DNA of 46,241 bases from Zygnema cylindricum (taxonomy: Eukaryota > Streptophyta > Zygnematophyceae > Zygnematales > Zygnemataceae): contig JBBHKE010001183.1 of NCBI GenBank assembly GCA_037447655.1, positions 32,766-79,006 of the forward strand. The letters run 5' to 3'. Position 1 is the first letter of the stretch; the number at the start of each line of letters is the position of its first letter. This document shows positions 1 through 9,123 of the stretch, in pieces. Below the pieces are notes generated by a model, which made no database searches, was not told where the DNA came from, and worked only from the letters and a program-made list of their open reading frames with translations. The translations under genes and the position numbers were made by a program.

Positions 1-660
1 ATCTACTCTTCTCTATCCCTCTCCCTCACTTTCTCATCTTTTGCTATCTAAAACTCTCTCTCACCCTCAGTAACCACATCTCACCTCCTTTTAATATGTT
101 CACGCAGTGTAACTCTCCCACTCCCCCTCCTTATCTCTCACTGTAACCCACACTTATGTATGAAATGTATTACATTTCTAATTCGGTTGAGATTATGGTT
201 TCCATCCTCTTCTCTCCTCTCCTTCCCTCTGCTACCCTCCCCTCTCTATTCCACTCTCTATTAACCTCCATTCTCCCTTTTCTCTCACCTTATACTCGTC
301 TCTCTCTCTCTCACACCCAATGTCACTCTCTATTCCTCCCCCTCACCCTCTCAATGTGACGCACTTGTATAATTTTCCTCCACTCTACACCAATGACTCC
401 CACTCTCTCTCAAAATCTATCGTTTTCTACTCTTTCACTCCCTCTCCCTATCTCTTCTCATCTAACTTTCAATTGCTCCTCTCTCTCTCCCTCTCTCTCT
501 CTATTTTTACCCCTCTCACTATCATTTTCCATCTCCCTGTCTCTCTTCCTCCCACTCTAAATCATCACTCCCTACCCCACTCATTCACCCTATATTTCTC
601 TCTCTACCTACCCCTATCTCTCGCATCTCTTTTTCAATTCTCTTTACCTCGGACTATCTA
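1..660. repeat. Pyrimidine-rich (C/T) low-complexity tract
   Basis: The plus strand is almost entirely C and T with scattered A, and contains short CT runs (for example near 480-505). Open frames here translate to Ser/Leu/Pro-rich runs, as expected of low-complexity DNA, and I do not take them as genes. The composition mirrors the purine tract at 11096-11720, which lies the other way round on the far side of the transposon block. It may be a decayed (CT)n microsatellite. Confidence 0.8.
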
Positions 661-770
661 GGTGAGGTTGTATGGCGAAAAAAAAAACATAAAAAACGCT
701 CTTTTTCAATTCTCTTTACCCCGGACTATCTTGTATGACGAAAAGAAAAACATAAAAAACGTTCACACGT
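627..770. repeat. 72-bp tandem duplication, two copies
   Basis: The segment starting CTCTTTTTCAATTCTCTTTA at 627 recurs at 699. Both copies continue through GGACTATCT, then a GTATG(A/G)CGAAAA block, then an A-rich stretch ending in AAAAAACG. The period is about 72 nt and the copies differ by a few substitutions and small indels. It marks the 3' edge of the pyrimidine-rich tract. Confidence 0.75.
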
Positions 771-812
771 CAGTTTATACCCATATCCCATTCAAAACTC
801 GTAATTGCCCTT

Positions 813-870
813 CAGCGATGAGGCCATGTCATTGCTAGAACCCACCAGCGACGAGACAACCTTGTCGCTG
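813..870. repeat. Pair of AGCGAYGAG palindromes
   Basis: There are two adjacent imperfect hairpins. The first has arms AGCGATGA and TCATTGCT around a 7-nt spacer. The second has arms AGCGACGAG and CTTGTCGCT around a 5-nt spacer. The same arms recur at 2826-3055, 10713-11002, 25843-25883 and 43085-43313. The plus-strand frame reads SDEAMSLLEPTSDETTLSL, similar to the peptide read from the other clusters. Confidence 0.6.
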
Positions 871-1266
871 ATGGCCGCATATACTACCATAATGCAAAAA
901 AAAAAAAAATGGTTCTTGGTAAAAGGGAGAGTCCCTATCTGGCCAATTATGCAGACCGAATGGAAGTATAATCTCCAATACAAAAGTGGATTATTTCTTA
1001 TCATACATGCAATCTCACGACAATGAATAATCTTTGGGGGGTTGGCAAAAGCACATGTATATCATTGAAAAAAATGATACAATATCATTTATGGTGTCCC
1101 AAAATACTATCTATCCTATATTTTATTTAAATGTAATCTAAGATAATCTATCACACCAAACAAATCACTAATATAAAAAATTCCAAACAACCCACACTAT
1201 TATAAAAGAGCACATCCCCCACGCCCTTCCCCTTCACTTGGTAATTCTGATCCCTAATAAGCTTCG
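871..1266. other. Non-coding AT-rich spacer
   Basis: This holds an A-run near 896-909 and otherwise AT-rich unique DNA downstream of the minus-strand transposase stop codon. I see no convincing ORF, and no terminal inverted repeat that would define the end of the transposon. Confidence 0.5.
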
Positions 1267-2776
1267 TCATATTCCAGAGTCCTCAAAACCCCGTTCGTCG
1301 TTAATGTTCATCCTCGTGTAAGTCGGCGGATTGTACGCCTTAGACGAAATCCCCGACCTCGCGGTGGGAAGTGGCACCTCATCACCTTCAAAATGGTTGC
1401 GCCATTTCATGATAATGCATTGTAAATCAGGTGTGAGCATTCTTTCTTCCCACTTTCCGTCTTTAAGTGATAATTCGCATTGGATCATCACTTTTCTCGC
1501 ATACCCCATGCCCATTTTATCTTTCATGTCGTTAACCTCTCGAATGGAATCGCGAGCCAACCTAAGGAAAAATTCCTTTCCCGGTCCCTTTAGTTTTCCG
1601 GACCACCCATGAGAGTTGGGATCCCCCCATTGTTTGTTTTCGATTCCCTTCACTTTCCAACTCTCCCATTTCTTACTCCAAACCTCCTTTATTTTTGCGA
1701 TGACAAATGAGTCCGCCGGTTGAACCAAGTGAGTAGCGCACGGAGGGAAGAAATGTAGTACAGTGTTTTTTGCAACCAAAACCGGATTCAGTTCTTCTGA
1801 CATGTTGTGGCCTCCACAATTGTCGACAAACACAATTTTTTCTCGTCCTTGTCGATCACCTTTATCCGATCGGTCATCCTCGACCCACTGAGGGAACACA
1901 ATCTTGTCCTTCCATTCTTTGGGCCCGCTGCGATAACACACTCCGCGAATAGAAATAACGGGCAATGAAAAAAGTTTGAGAATAAAAGACAATGGTAGAG
2001 GATGTAAAAAAAAAAAAAATAATAATAAGAGAGATGGGGTGTGAGAGGCGAATGAGGGAGTGAGTGAAGTACAAATGAAAGAGAAGGGAGAGGCAAAAAA
2101 AATTATTTAGAAAAACGTACCCGGTACGTTGTCGGGTAGCTTTTGTATCGGGTAACTTCGTAGTTTGTTGGTGAATATTAACATGGGGTTCTCTATTCTA
2201 GCGTTGACACCTCCGGTTAGACTGACCATTAGGGTCATGGAATCTCCGCCACCCGCCACATTTGCATACATTACCACGTCATCTCCTCGAAAACCCAACG
2301 TTTTGTCGTTATCTATGTTGACTATGAAGTGAGTTTCGTCCATGTTCTCAACCAAGTCCTCGTTGAACAAACCTAATTTCCAAAAACATTACAAAACAAC
2401 AAAACCCACAAATTCACGTGTAAGTCCCACCGTTAATATATTTGCTGCAAAAAATACCGAAATACAAACATGATACAAAGCAATGAAATAGGTGGGAAAA
2501 AAGTCATAATCTCACCTGATTCGAAACCCCTTTTCAACACACCCATATGGTATGCCACCGTCTTCTCGATATGAATTTCCTTCTCCGAGCTCAATTGAAG
2601 CTTTCCTTTTTGAGCACGGATCACTATGTTGAACTTCTCTTTAAACCTTTGTAACCAACGTTTCGTAATACATAACTTTATCTCATTTCCCAAACTGGAC
2701 AAGGTATGTGTTCTCTCCCCGATTCCTTGTAATATTGCATGCCGTCCCGACCACCACTTGCTTGCCTTTTGATATT
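1267..2776 (-). CDS. DDE superfamily transposase, pogo/Tigger-like, three visible exons
   Basis: Three open segments join through GT-AG introns: 2776-2516, 2372-2121 and 1940-1267. The first intron (2515-2373) starts GTGAG and ends TTAG, keeping the frame across a glycine. The second (2120-1941) starts GTACGT. Exon 1 is basic and helical (KWWSGRHAILQ, ITKRWLQRFKEKF), like a CENP-B-type helix-turn-helix. Exon 2 carries MDETHF, the first catalytic Asp. Exon 3 carries VFVDNCGGHN (second Asp, codon 1824-1822) and THLVQPADS (third Asp, 36 residues later), matching the spacing and context of pogo/Tigger DDE_1 endonucleases. The expected role is cut-and-paste transposition. No internal stop interrupts these exons. 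The N-terminal start is not placed: the exon at 2776 opens mid-codon, and the upstream ORF at 3166 does not join it in phase. It could be an active gene, a recent relic or a co-opted gene. Confidence 0.7.
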
Positions 2777-2825
2777 CTGCAATAAAATACAGACAAATAA
2801 AAGTTGGAAATTTTTTTATGAGTTT

Positions 2826-3055
2826 TAGCGATGAGACATACTCATCGCTTAACGAGCGACGAGGTGTCGCTGGTTAATACGCATTTCATGGTTTTGAGCG
2901 ATGAGACATACTCGTCGCTTAACCAGCAACGAGACACCTCTTCGCTGGTTCATATGCATTTCACGGTTTTGAGAGATGAGACATACTCATCGCTAAACCA
3001 TCGACGAGACACCATCAACGGTGAACTGCATAAGCGATGAGCAATTACAGTCGCT
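2826..3055. repeat. Tandem cluster of AGCGATGAG palindromes, about 70-bp period
   Basis: Three units begin near 2826, 2896 and 2967. Each opens with a hairpin made of AGCGATGAG (AGAGATGAG in the third), a 5-nt ACATA loop and CTCATCGCT or CTCGTCGCT. A second, weaker stem of the AGCRACGAG...TCGCT type follows in each unit. A final AGCGATGAG...AGTCGCTT pair closes the cluster. It lies between transposase exon 1 and the next minus-strand ORF. The plus strand reads SDETYSSLNQQRD and RDETYSSLNHRRD. Confidence 0.75.
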
Positions 3056-3165
3056 TGCGCACGGATGGCGAGGAACCTCCCCAAATCATAAAAAGTGCAT
3101 GTTGTTAGCCAATGAAAAGGGAATCAAAAGAGGTAGAGGGGAGGAGGGTGTGTAGTGTGTGGTTT

Positions 3166-3599
3166 TTAAAATCCATACCATTTATCGTTTTTATTTTTCT
3201 TCAATGAACGTGTGAGTTTGGCTATGGTCTCTTGGAGAATCATATTTTGCTCGTTCCTTTCAGCCAATTGCCTCGTGAGTTCAACAAACATATTAGGTAA
3301 CGCCTCTTCTCCCATCGCAAGAGAAGGCAACATAGGAGGATGCACTCTTGGAATCTCCCATAAAAACGCACGTCTCAATGGAATATTGCGGAAACGTTGT
3401 AAAACATTCGTCCGCGCTTTACGGAGCGCTTGTAACGCGGGAGTTTATCGTGCATTACGGAGAATGGTATATAACCGGGGGTCCCATGGATGATAGTGCC
3501 TTAACGATTGGGGTACGTCAATGACATACCCGTTGCTTCGACGCCTAATCCACGCAAATTGTGGGTCGGAGGGGTTGAATTGACGGATATGGGCAAATG
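3166..3599 (-). pseudogene. C-terminal half of an interrupted unrecognised ORF
   Basis: The minus-strand frame runs from the Element A boundary at 3599 down to about 3174, where TG|GTATGG could be a splice donor. It carries one in-frame TAA (3447-3445). The end is a likely coiled coil (FVELTRQLAERNEQNMILQE, then a Lys-rich tail). Across the inserted element, after removing one AAATG duplication, the frame is continuous with the segment beginning at 9124 (IAHESRGSTF to the right, then HIRQFNPSD here). The family is not recognised. It may be a second protein of the neighbouring DDE transposon or an unrelated decayed gene. The downstream transposase exon at 2776 needs a different phase, so a single-gene model is unproven. 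Confidence 0.55.
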
Positions 3600-4339
3600 T
3601 GTTGGGAAAGTAATCCTAAGTTAGTTCAGAAGATAGTGCATTAAAGGGAGAGAGCGCAGTGGCGCAATGGAGAAGCACAGTGCAGAAGTGCAAAGTGGAA
3701 TAACTTTCTTGTTAAATGGTTAAATCGAGCACGCGACCAAACGATCTTTATTTACAGAGAAAGAGCTTTCTAACGAGCTATAGAGAGCAATATTTGGATA
3801 CGTAGATCAAAAGTTACAGGCGTGCAAAGCAGAAGCTTCTAGAAGGTTCCACAGGAAACGGTATGGACTTTTCCGAGGTGGTTCTTAAGTGTTTCCTTGG
3901 AGTTTCGGGGACATGTCTAGTAGGTTCTTGTGACGTGGAGAGCCACGAGAAGGACATTTGTCAATAAGTTAGAGCTAGAAATGTCTAGAATGTCTAGAAG
4001 GGTAGAGTAGAAAAGAGTATATATGAAGTAGGAGAAGTAGACAAATCAATACAATTGGAGAATTGGTTGTGACCATAGTTGAAGAGATAGTAAGATTCCC
4101 TATAGTGAGAAAGCATTGTAACTCTGTGTGAGTTGAGATACAAAGATAAGTGAAGCCTTGTAAAGAGAACTTGGAGATAATAAAGTGATTCTTCTTGTGA
4201 GGAAAATTTGAGCAAGTATGCTTTTACTTTGTGAGTGAATTCTTTGTGGCTTTGGAAGATTCTTGAGTGACCTGTGAGAGAGTTTTTGCTTTGTGAAGCT
4301 AGATTGTTGCAAGATGAGTGAGGCCCACAAAATTCAACA
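3600..4339 (+). repeat. Element A 5' LTR with promoter
   Basis: 740 bp, TGTTGGG...CAACA. A TATATAT box sits at 4018-4024 after repeated CTAGAA motifs. An AATAAAG poly(A)-like signal follows near 4179. The gag ATG (4314) lies inside the LTR, 26 nt before its end. Confidence 0.9.
4018..4024 (+). promoter_or_regulatory. TATA box of Element A 5' LTR
   Basis: TATATAT lies about 300 nt upstream of the gag ATG, placing the likely transcription start in the middle of the LTR. The same box is present in the 3' LTR near 8797. Confidence 0.5.
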
Positions 4340-5258
4340 TGGTATCGGAGCAAACGAAGCCATGAAGTTCTCCAAGTTTGCTGGAGCAAATTTCCACATA
4401 TGGAAAGCGAAAATTAAGCAAGTGCTCAAGATGAAGAAACTATGGGGACACGTTGATCGAACCGACCCGGCACCGGCGGCACAAGACGAGCTTGTGGTGT
4501 GGCAAGGAAAGGAGGAAGAGGCCAAAGGTTACATTTTGTTGAGTCTTGACGACACTCAAGTATCCCACATTTTAGGATGCGATTCGGCAAAGGGGATGTG
4601 GGACACCTTGCTCAAGGTGTATGAAGATAGTGGAACGGCAAATGTGTTGCAATTAAAGGAGGAACTTGCCACCTTTAAGATGAAGGAGACGGACTCGATT
4701 CAAACGCACGTGAATCGACTTAAGGAGCTTGCGGAGCAACTAACGGCGGTCGGAAAGAAACAAGACGAAGAAGACCTCGTGCTTACGTTATTGAGGAGCC
4801 TCCCAAGTGAATATAAAATGCTCGTGACGGCGTTAAAATCACAAGAGAAGTTAAAGTTGGAGTACGTCGTAAGTCGGCTACTACAACAGGAGCTCGACCT
4901 CAAGCATGGAGAAAGTGAGGAGTCGGGAGACTCGGCGCTTTTCACAAAAGGACGCAAGAGCACTACTATGAGGAAGTGCTACAATTGCGGCAAAGCGGGT
5001 CACATGGCGAAGAATTGCCGCCTATCGAAGAAGGCAAATGAGAGGCCGAAGGGAGGGAGCTCAACGGCATGCTACAATTGCGGAAAGGAGGGTCATCGAG
5101 CGTATGAGTGCAAACACAAGAAAGGCAACGCGATGACCGTGGAACTTCAACAAGCAAATCTCGTGGAGAAGAAGGGAAGTTCAAGTGATTGGATTGTAGA
5201 CTCGGGAGCAACGCATCATATGTGTAATGAAAAGTCGTTGTTTGTAACTCTCACTTAA
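4314..5258 (+). CDS. gag: Element A gag, nucleocapsid and start of protease
   Basis: The start is the ATG at 4314 (MSEAHKIQHGIGANEAMKF), inside the LTR; no other in-frame ATG lies upstream. The first ~200 residues are a copia-type gag (UBN2-like) with W-K-K...V and LRSLPSEYKMLVTAL signatures. Two CCHC zinc knuckles follow: CYNCGKAGHMAKNC (about residues 222-235) and CYNCGKEGHRAYEC (about 254-267). The aspartic protease active site DWIVDSGATHHMC is near the end. Gag packages the RNA; the protease would cleave the polyprotein. The frame ends at a TAA (5256-5258), and the next codons continue protease/pol in the same frame, so this is a nonsense mutation rather than a natural gag terminus. The primer binding site (4340-4351) is translated within this ORF. 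Confidence 0.92.
   Translation: MSEAHKIQHGIGANEAMKFSKFAGANFHIWKAKIKQVLKMKKLWGHVDRTDPAPAAQDELVVWQGKEEEAKGYILLSLDDTQVSHILGCDSAKGMWDTLLKVYEDSGTANVLQLKEELATFKMKETDSIQTHVNRLKELAEQLTAVGKKQDEEDLVLTLLRSLPSEYKMLVTALKSQEKLKLEYVVSRLLQQELDLKHGESEESGDSALFTKGRKSTTMRKCYNCGKAGHMAKNCRLSKKANERPKGGSSTACYNCGKEGHRAYECKHKKGNAMTVELQQANLVEKKGSSSDWIVDSGATHHMCNEKSLFVTLT
4340..4351 (+). other. Element A primer binding site (initiator tRNA-Met 3' end)
   Basis: TGGTATCGGAGC lies immediately after the LTR CA end. It matches the usual plant copia site TGGTATCAGAGC with one difference, and would prime minus-strand DNA synthesis. It is read as gag codons (H-G-I-G-A). Confidence 0.85.
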
Positions 5259-6425
5259 TTGGATACACCAAAAAGAATTATTGTTGCTAATAATGAGTCT
5301 TTAGAGGTAAATATGGAGGGTGATGTGAGAGTAGATTTACCCACGGGTAGAGGTATAAACCGAGTCACTTTGAAAAATGTGTTTTATACTCCGCAATTAA
5401 AGAAGAATTTATTTAGTGTGATCCATGCCGTGAAGTTTGGACATAGAGTTGTATTTAAAGAGAAGTATAAGTGTGAGATTAATGAAGAGAGCACGGGTAG
5501 AGTAAAAGGTGAAGGAATAGCGGAAGGGAATTTATTTAAGTTAAGAGTAAAGATACCAAGAGTGAGAGGGGGATCATTTATTGCCGAGGGAAATTCAAGT
5601 GAGTTAAAGTCCTTTAGTTTATGGCATAAAAGGTTTGCGCATTTAGGAGAGGCCAACTTAAAGAAGTTAATTGAGAAGAAAATGGTGAAGGGGCTTGAAG
5701 GAGTTAGTGGAACTCTAACGGGGGTGTGTGACGGTTGTTTGGAGGGGAAACAACATAGAGAGCCGTTTAAACGCACGGAGGAGAGAAGAACTCGGGAGAA
5801 GCTTGAGCTTGTCCACACGGACATAAGTGGACCGCACCCGAGGAGTCTTGGAGGCAGTAAATATTTCATCACTTTCACGGACGATTGTACAAGGAAAGTG
5901 TGGATTTACTTCATGAGGGAGAAACGGGAAGCTCTCGAGAAGTTTAAGGAGTTTAAGGCCGAAGCCGAGAAATATTCCGAAAAGAAGGTGAAGGCGCTAC
6001 GATCCGACAACGGCGGAGAATACACCTCAGGAGCTTTTAAGTCGTTTTGTAAGAAGGAGGGAATTCGGAAAGAATTTACTACCCCTTATAGCCCGCAACA
6101 AAACGGAGTGGCCGAAAGATTAAACCGAACGTTGGTGGAGGGTGCACGAGCTATGGTCCACTCGGCGGACCTCGACAAGTCATTTTGGGCCGAGGCGATT
6201 TATTGCACCGTGCATGTTAAGAATCGGTCACCAAGCGCAAACTTAGAAGACGTTACCCCCGAGGAGGCATGGAGTGGCTACAAGCCGAGTGTGCAACACT
6301 TGCGAGTGTTCGGATGCAAAGCGAGCGTATTTATTCCTTCACAAAAGCGAAAGAAGTTTGATAAGAAAAGTTGGACGGGAGTTTTCGTTGGATATGATGC
6401 GGCGAGAAAGGCGTATCGCTTTGGG
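5259..6425 (+). CDS. pol: Element A pol: protease end and integrase
   Basis: This continues in the gag frame directly after the TAA at 5256-5258. It carries the integrase HHCC zinc domain (WHKRFAHLG...CDGCLEGK) and then the catalytic core. The DD35E triad is visible: Asp in HTDISGPH, Asp in RSDNGGEY, and Glu in NGVAERLNRT. Integrase inserts the cDNA into the host chromosome. A copia-type GKFDKKSW-like linker and VFVGYD follow. One nucleotide is missing in a short T run near 6422, and the original reading continues in another frame toward 6509-8308. The ORF's apparent tail to 6653 is out-of-frame translation. Confidence 0.9.
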
Positions 6426-8308
6426 ATACGAAAAAGCAAAAGGTCGTATCAAGCCGAGATGTTATTGTCCATGAAAAACAAGAGGCTAAAGAGGAGTCAT
6501 TTGAGGATATGGAAATTAAGGAGCATGAAGAGGAGGTGGAGGTGGAAGAAGAAGCAAGTCCTTCGAGTTCGACTAGCACTCCACCCGAGACGGATGAGGC
6601 AAATTCAACTCCGGAAACAAGCCCGCAGGCACCGAGGAGATCCGGAAGAGTGAGAACAACACCAAAGAGATTAACCGCTACGAGACTTGGTGGTGTGAAT
6701 GAGGAATTTGCCGGATTTGCATATTGTTTTCTTACGGAAGAGGAGGAGCCGCAGAGTTTTCAAGAGGCGATTACGTGTGCCGAAGCACAAAAATGGAGGG
6801 CGGCTATGGACGACGAAATGAGGAGTCTCTATGACAATGACACGTGGGAACTCGTCCCAAGACCGGAGGGGAAAAATATTGTCGGTTGCAAATGGGTCTA
6901 CAAAATTAAGAGGAAGGCGGACGGGACCGTGGAGCGTTACAAAGCCCGTTTAGTCGCGAAGGGATATTCCCAAAAGGAGGGGATTGACTACAATGAAACT
7001 TTTGCACCGGTTGTGAAATTTTCAAGCTTAAGGAGTTTGGTCGCGATTGCCGCATTGGAGGGCATGAAGATGCATCAAATGGACGTGAAGACGGCGTTCC
7101 TCAATGGAGAGCTTGACGAGGAAATTTATATGGAGCAACCGGAAGGCATGGTGAAGAAGGGAGAGGAGGACCTTGTGTGCAAGTTAAAGAAGCCTCTCTA
7201 TGGTCTTAAACAAGGACCACGGTGTTGGAATCACCGTATCGACGGTGAAATGAAAAAGGAAGGCTTTGAGAGATTTGAGACGGATAGAGCGGTGTATAAG
7301 CGTGGAGTAGGAAAATCTCTCACAATTGTGTCTATCTATGTGGATGATGTGAACATCTTTGGTTATCTCGATGATGAAATTTTGAAAGTTAAAAGGTTTC
7401 TCAAAAGTAAGTTTGAAATGAGTGATTTAGGAGAAACTAATTATTTGTTGGGAATTAAAGTGGATATTGATAAAGAGAAAGGCGAGGTGACCATGCACCA
7501 AGAGAAGTACGCGAGAGAAGTCCTCAAGCGATTTAATATGGAGAATTGCAAGCCGGTGAGCACACCAATGGACACGGGGCTGAAGCTCACGAAAAATATG
7601 TGTCCAACGAACGAGGACGAAAGGGAGCAAATGAAGGAAGTACCGTATCGAGAAGCGGTCGGGAGCTTGATGTATTTGATGGTAGCAACGAGACCGGATT
7701 TGGCTGCGGCGGTTGGGAGTGTTTCCCAATTCATGGAGAATCCGGGAATTATACATTGGCAAGCCGTGAAAAGAATTTTGCGTTACCTCAAAGGAACGGT
7801 GAATTTCGGTTTAAAATTCAAGAGAGGAGAATCCGTAGAATTCACCGGATATGTCGACTCAGATTGGGGAGGCGACGAAGACACACGGCGAAGCACGACC
7901 GGATATGTTTTTACATGCGGAGGCGCAGCAATAAGTTGGAGCTCCCGAAGACAAAGGACGGTTGCCCTATCGAGCACGGAAGCCGAATATATGGCAGCAA
8001 CACACGCTACGAAGGAAGCCATATGGTTAAGGGCGTTCTTTAAAGAGGCGGGATTCGAGCAAGGAACAACGGTGATATACTCGGATAATCAAGGAAGTAT
8101 TGCTCTCATGAAAAATCCCGTTTATCATGCTCGCACAAAGCATATTGACATTCAATTTCATTTTGTTAGAGAATATGTTGAAAGTAAAGAGATAAAATTT
8201 GAGTATGTGCATACGAGCATGCAAGCGGCGGATAGTTTGACAAAGGCAATCTCAAGAGAGAAAGTAAATTTGTGTAATGAGTTATTTGGACTTGTAAGTC
8301 ATCATTGA
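6424..8308 (+). CDS. pol: Element A pol: reverse transcriptase and RNase H
   Basis: An intact frame follows the frameshift. An acidic Ser/Thr/Pro linker leads into the copia RT (pfam RVT_2 type): KWVYKIKRKADGTVERYKAR, HQMDVKTAFLNGELDEEIYM, LYGLKQGPRCW and the catalytic YVDD in SIYVDDVNIFG. RNase H follows with DSDWGG, STEAEYMA, YSDNQGSIALM and RTKHIDI, ending at a TGA before the polypurine tract. RT copies the RNA and RNase H removes the template. All catalytic residues I can see are present and no stop interrupts the domain, consistent with recent insertion. The first in-frame ATG is at 6509, but in the intact element this is an internal part of a gag-pol polyprotein. Confidence 0.92.
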
Positions 8309-8322
8309 ACTAACTAATGATT

Positions 8323-8331
8323 AAGAGGGGG
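8323..8331 (+). other. Element A polypurine tract
   Basis: AAGAGGGGG lies immediately before the 3' LTR (TGTTGAG at 8332) and would prime plus-strand synthesis. Confidence 0.8.
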
Positions 8332-9118
8332 TGTTGAGAAAGTAATCCTAAGTTAGTTCAGAAGATAGTGCATTAAAGGGAGAGAGCGCAGTGGCGCAAT
8401 GGAGAAGCACAGTGCAGAAGTGCAAAGTGGAATAACTTTCTTGTTAAATGGTTAAATCGAGCACGCGACCAGACGATCTTTATCTACAGAGAAAGAGCTT
8501 TCGAACGAGCTATAGAGAGCAAGATTTGGATACGTAGATCAAAAGTTACAGGCGTGCAAAGCAGAAGCTTCTAGAAGGTTCCACAGGAAACGGTATGGAC
8601 TTTTCCGAGGTGGTTCCTAAGTGTTTCGTTGGAGTTTCGGGGACATGTCTAGTAGGTTCTTGTGACGTGGAGAGCCACGATTTTCGGGGACATGTCTAGT
8701 AGGTTCTTGTGACGTGGAGAGCCACGAGAAGGACACTTGTCAATAAGTTAGAGCTAGAAATGTCTAGAATGTCTAGAAGGGTAGAGTAGAAAAGAGTATA
8801 TATGAAGTAGGAGAAGTAGACAAATCAATACAATTGGAGAATTGGTTGTGACCATAGTTGAAGAGATAGTAAGAGTCCCTATAGTGAGAAAGCATTGTAA
8901 CTCTGTGTGAGTTGAGATACAAAGATAAGTGAAGCCTTGTAAAGAGAACTTGGAGATAATAAAGTGATTCTTCTTGTGAGGAAAATTTGAGCAAGTGTGC
9001 TTTTACTTTGTGAGTGAATTCTTTGTGGCTTCGGAAGATTCTTGAGTGACCTGTGAGAGAGTTTTTGCTTTGTGAAGCTAGATTGTTGCAAGATGAGTGA
9101 GGCCCACAAAATTCAACA
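8332..9118 (+). repeat. Element A 3' LTR with 47-bp internal duplication
   Basis: 787 bp, TGTTGAG...CAACA. It is 47 bp longer than the 5' LTR because the segment ending GAGAGCCACGA is duplicated in tandem (second unit 8681-8727). Elsewhere only about eleven substitutions separate the two LTRs. Confidence 0.92.
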
Positions 9119-9123
9119 AAATG

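Larger units (their letters stand above)
3600..9118 (+). mobile_element. Element A: near-complete Ty1/copia LTR retrotransposon
   Basis: Its LTRs at 3600-4339 and 8332-9118 both begin TGTTG and end CAACA. The element is flanked by a perfect 5-bp target duplication AAATG (3595-3599 and 9119-9123). Internal order is gag, protease, integrase, reverse transcriptase, RNase H, which is the copia order. The LTRs differ by about eleven substitutions plus a 47-bp tandem duplication in the 3' copy, so it is the youngest element here. Only two lesions break the polyprotein: an in-frame TAA at 5256-5258 just after the protease motif, and a one-nucleotide loss near 6422. It inserted into the decayed minus-strand ORF now split between 3166-3599 and 9124-10230. 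Confidence 0.95.

Noticed and set aside
2826-3055. CRISPR-like array
   Set aside because: Repeats are palindromic with similar, not unique, spacers, and the window is eukaryotic with no cas genes.
5384-5878. 164-codon minus-strand ORF
   Set aside because: Antisense shadow of the Element A integrase with no motifs of its own.
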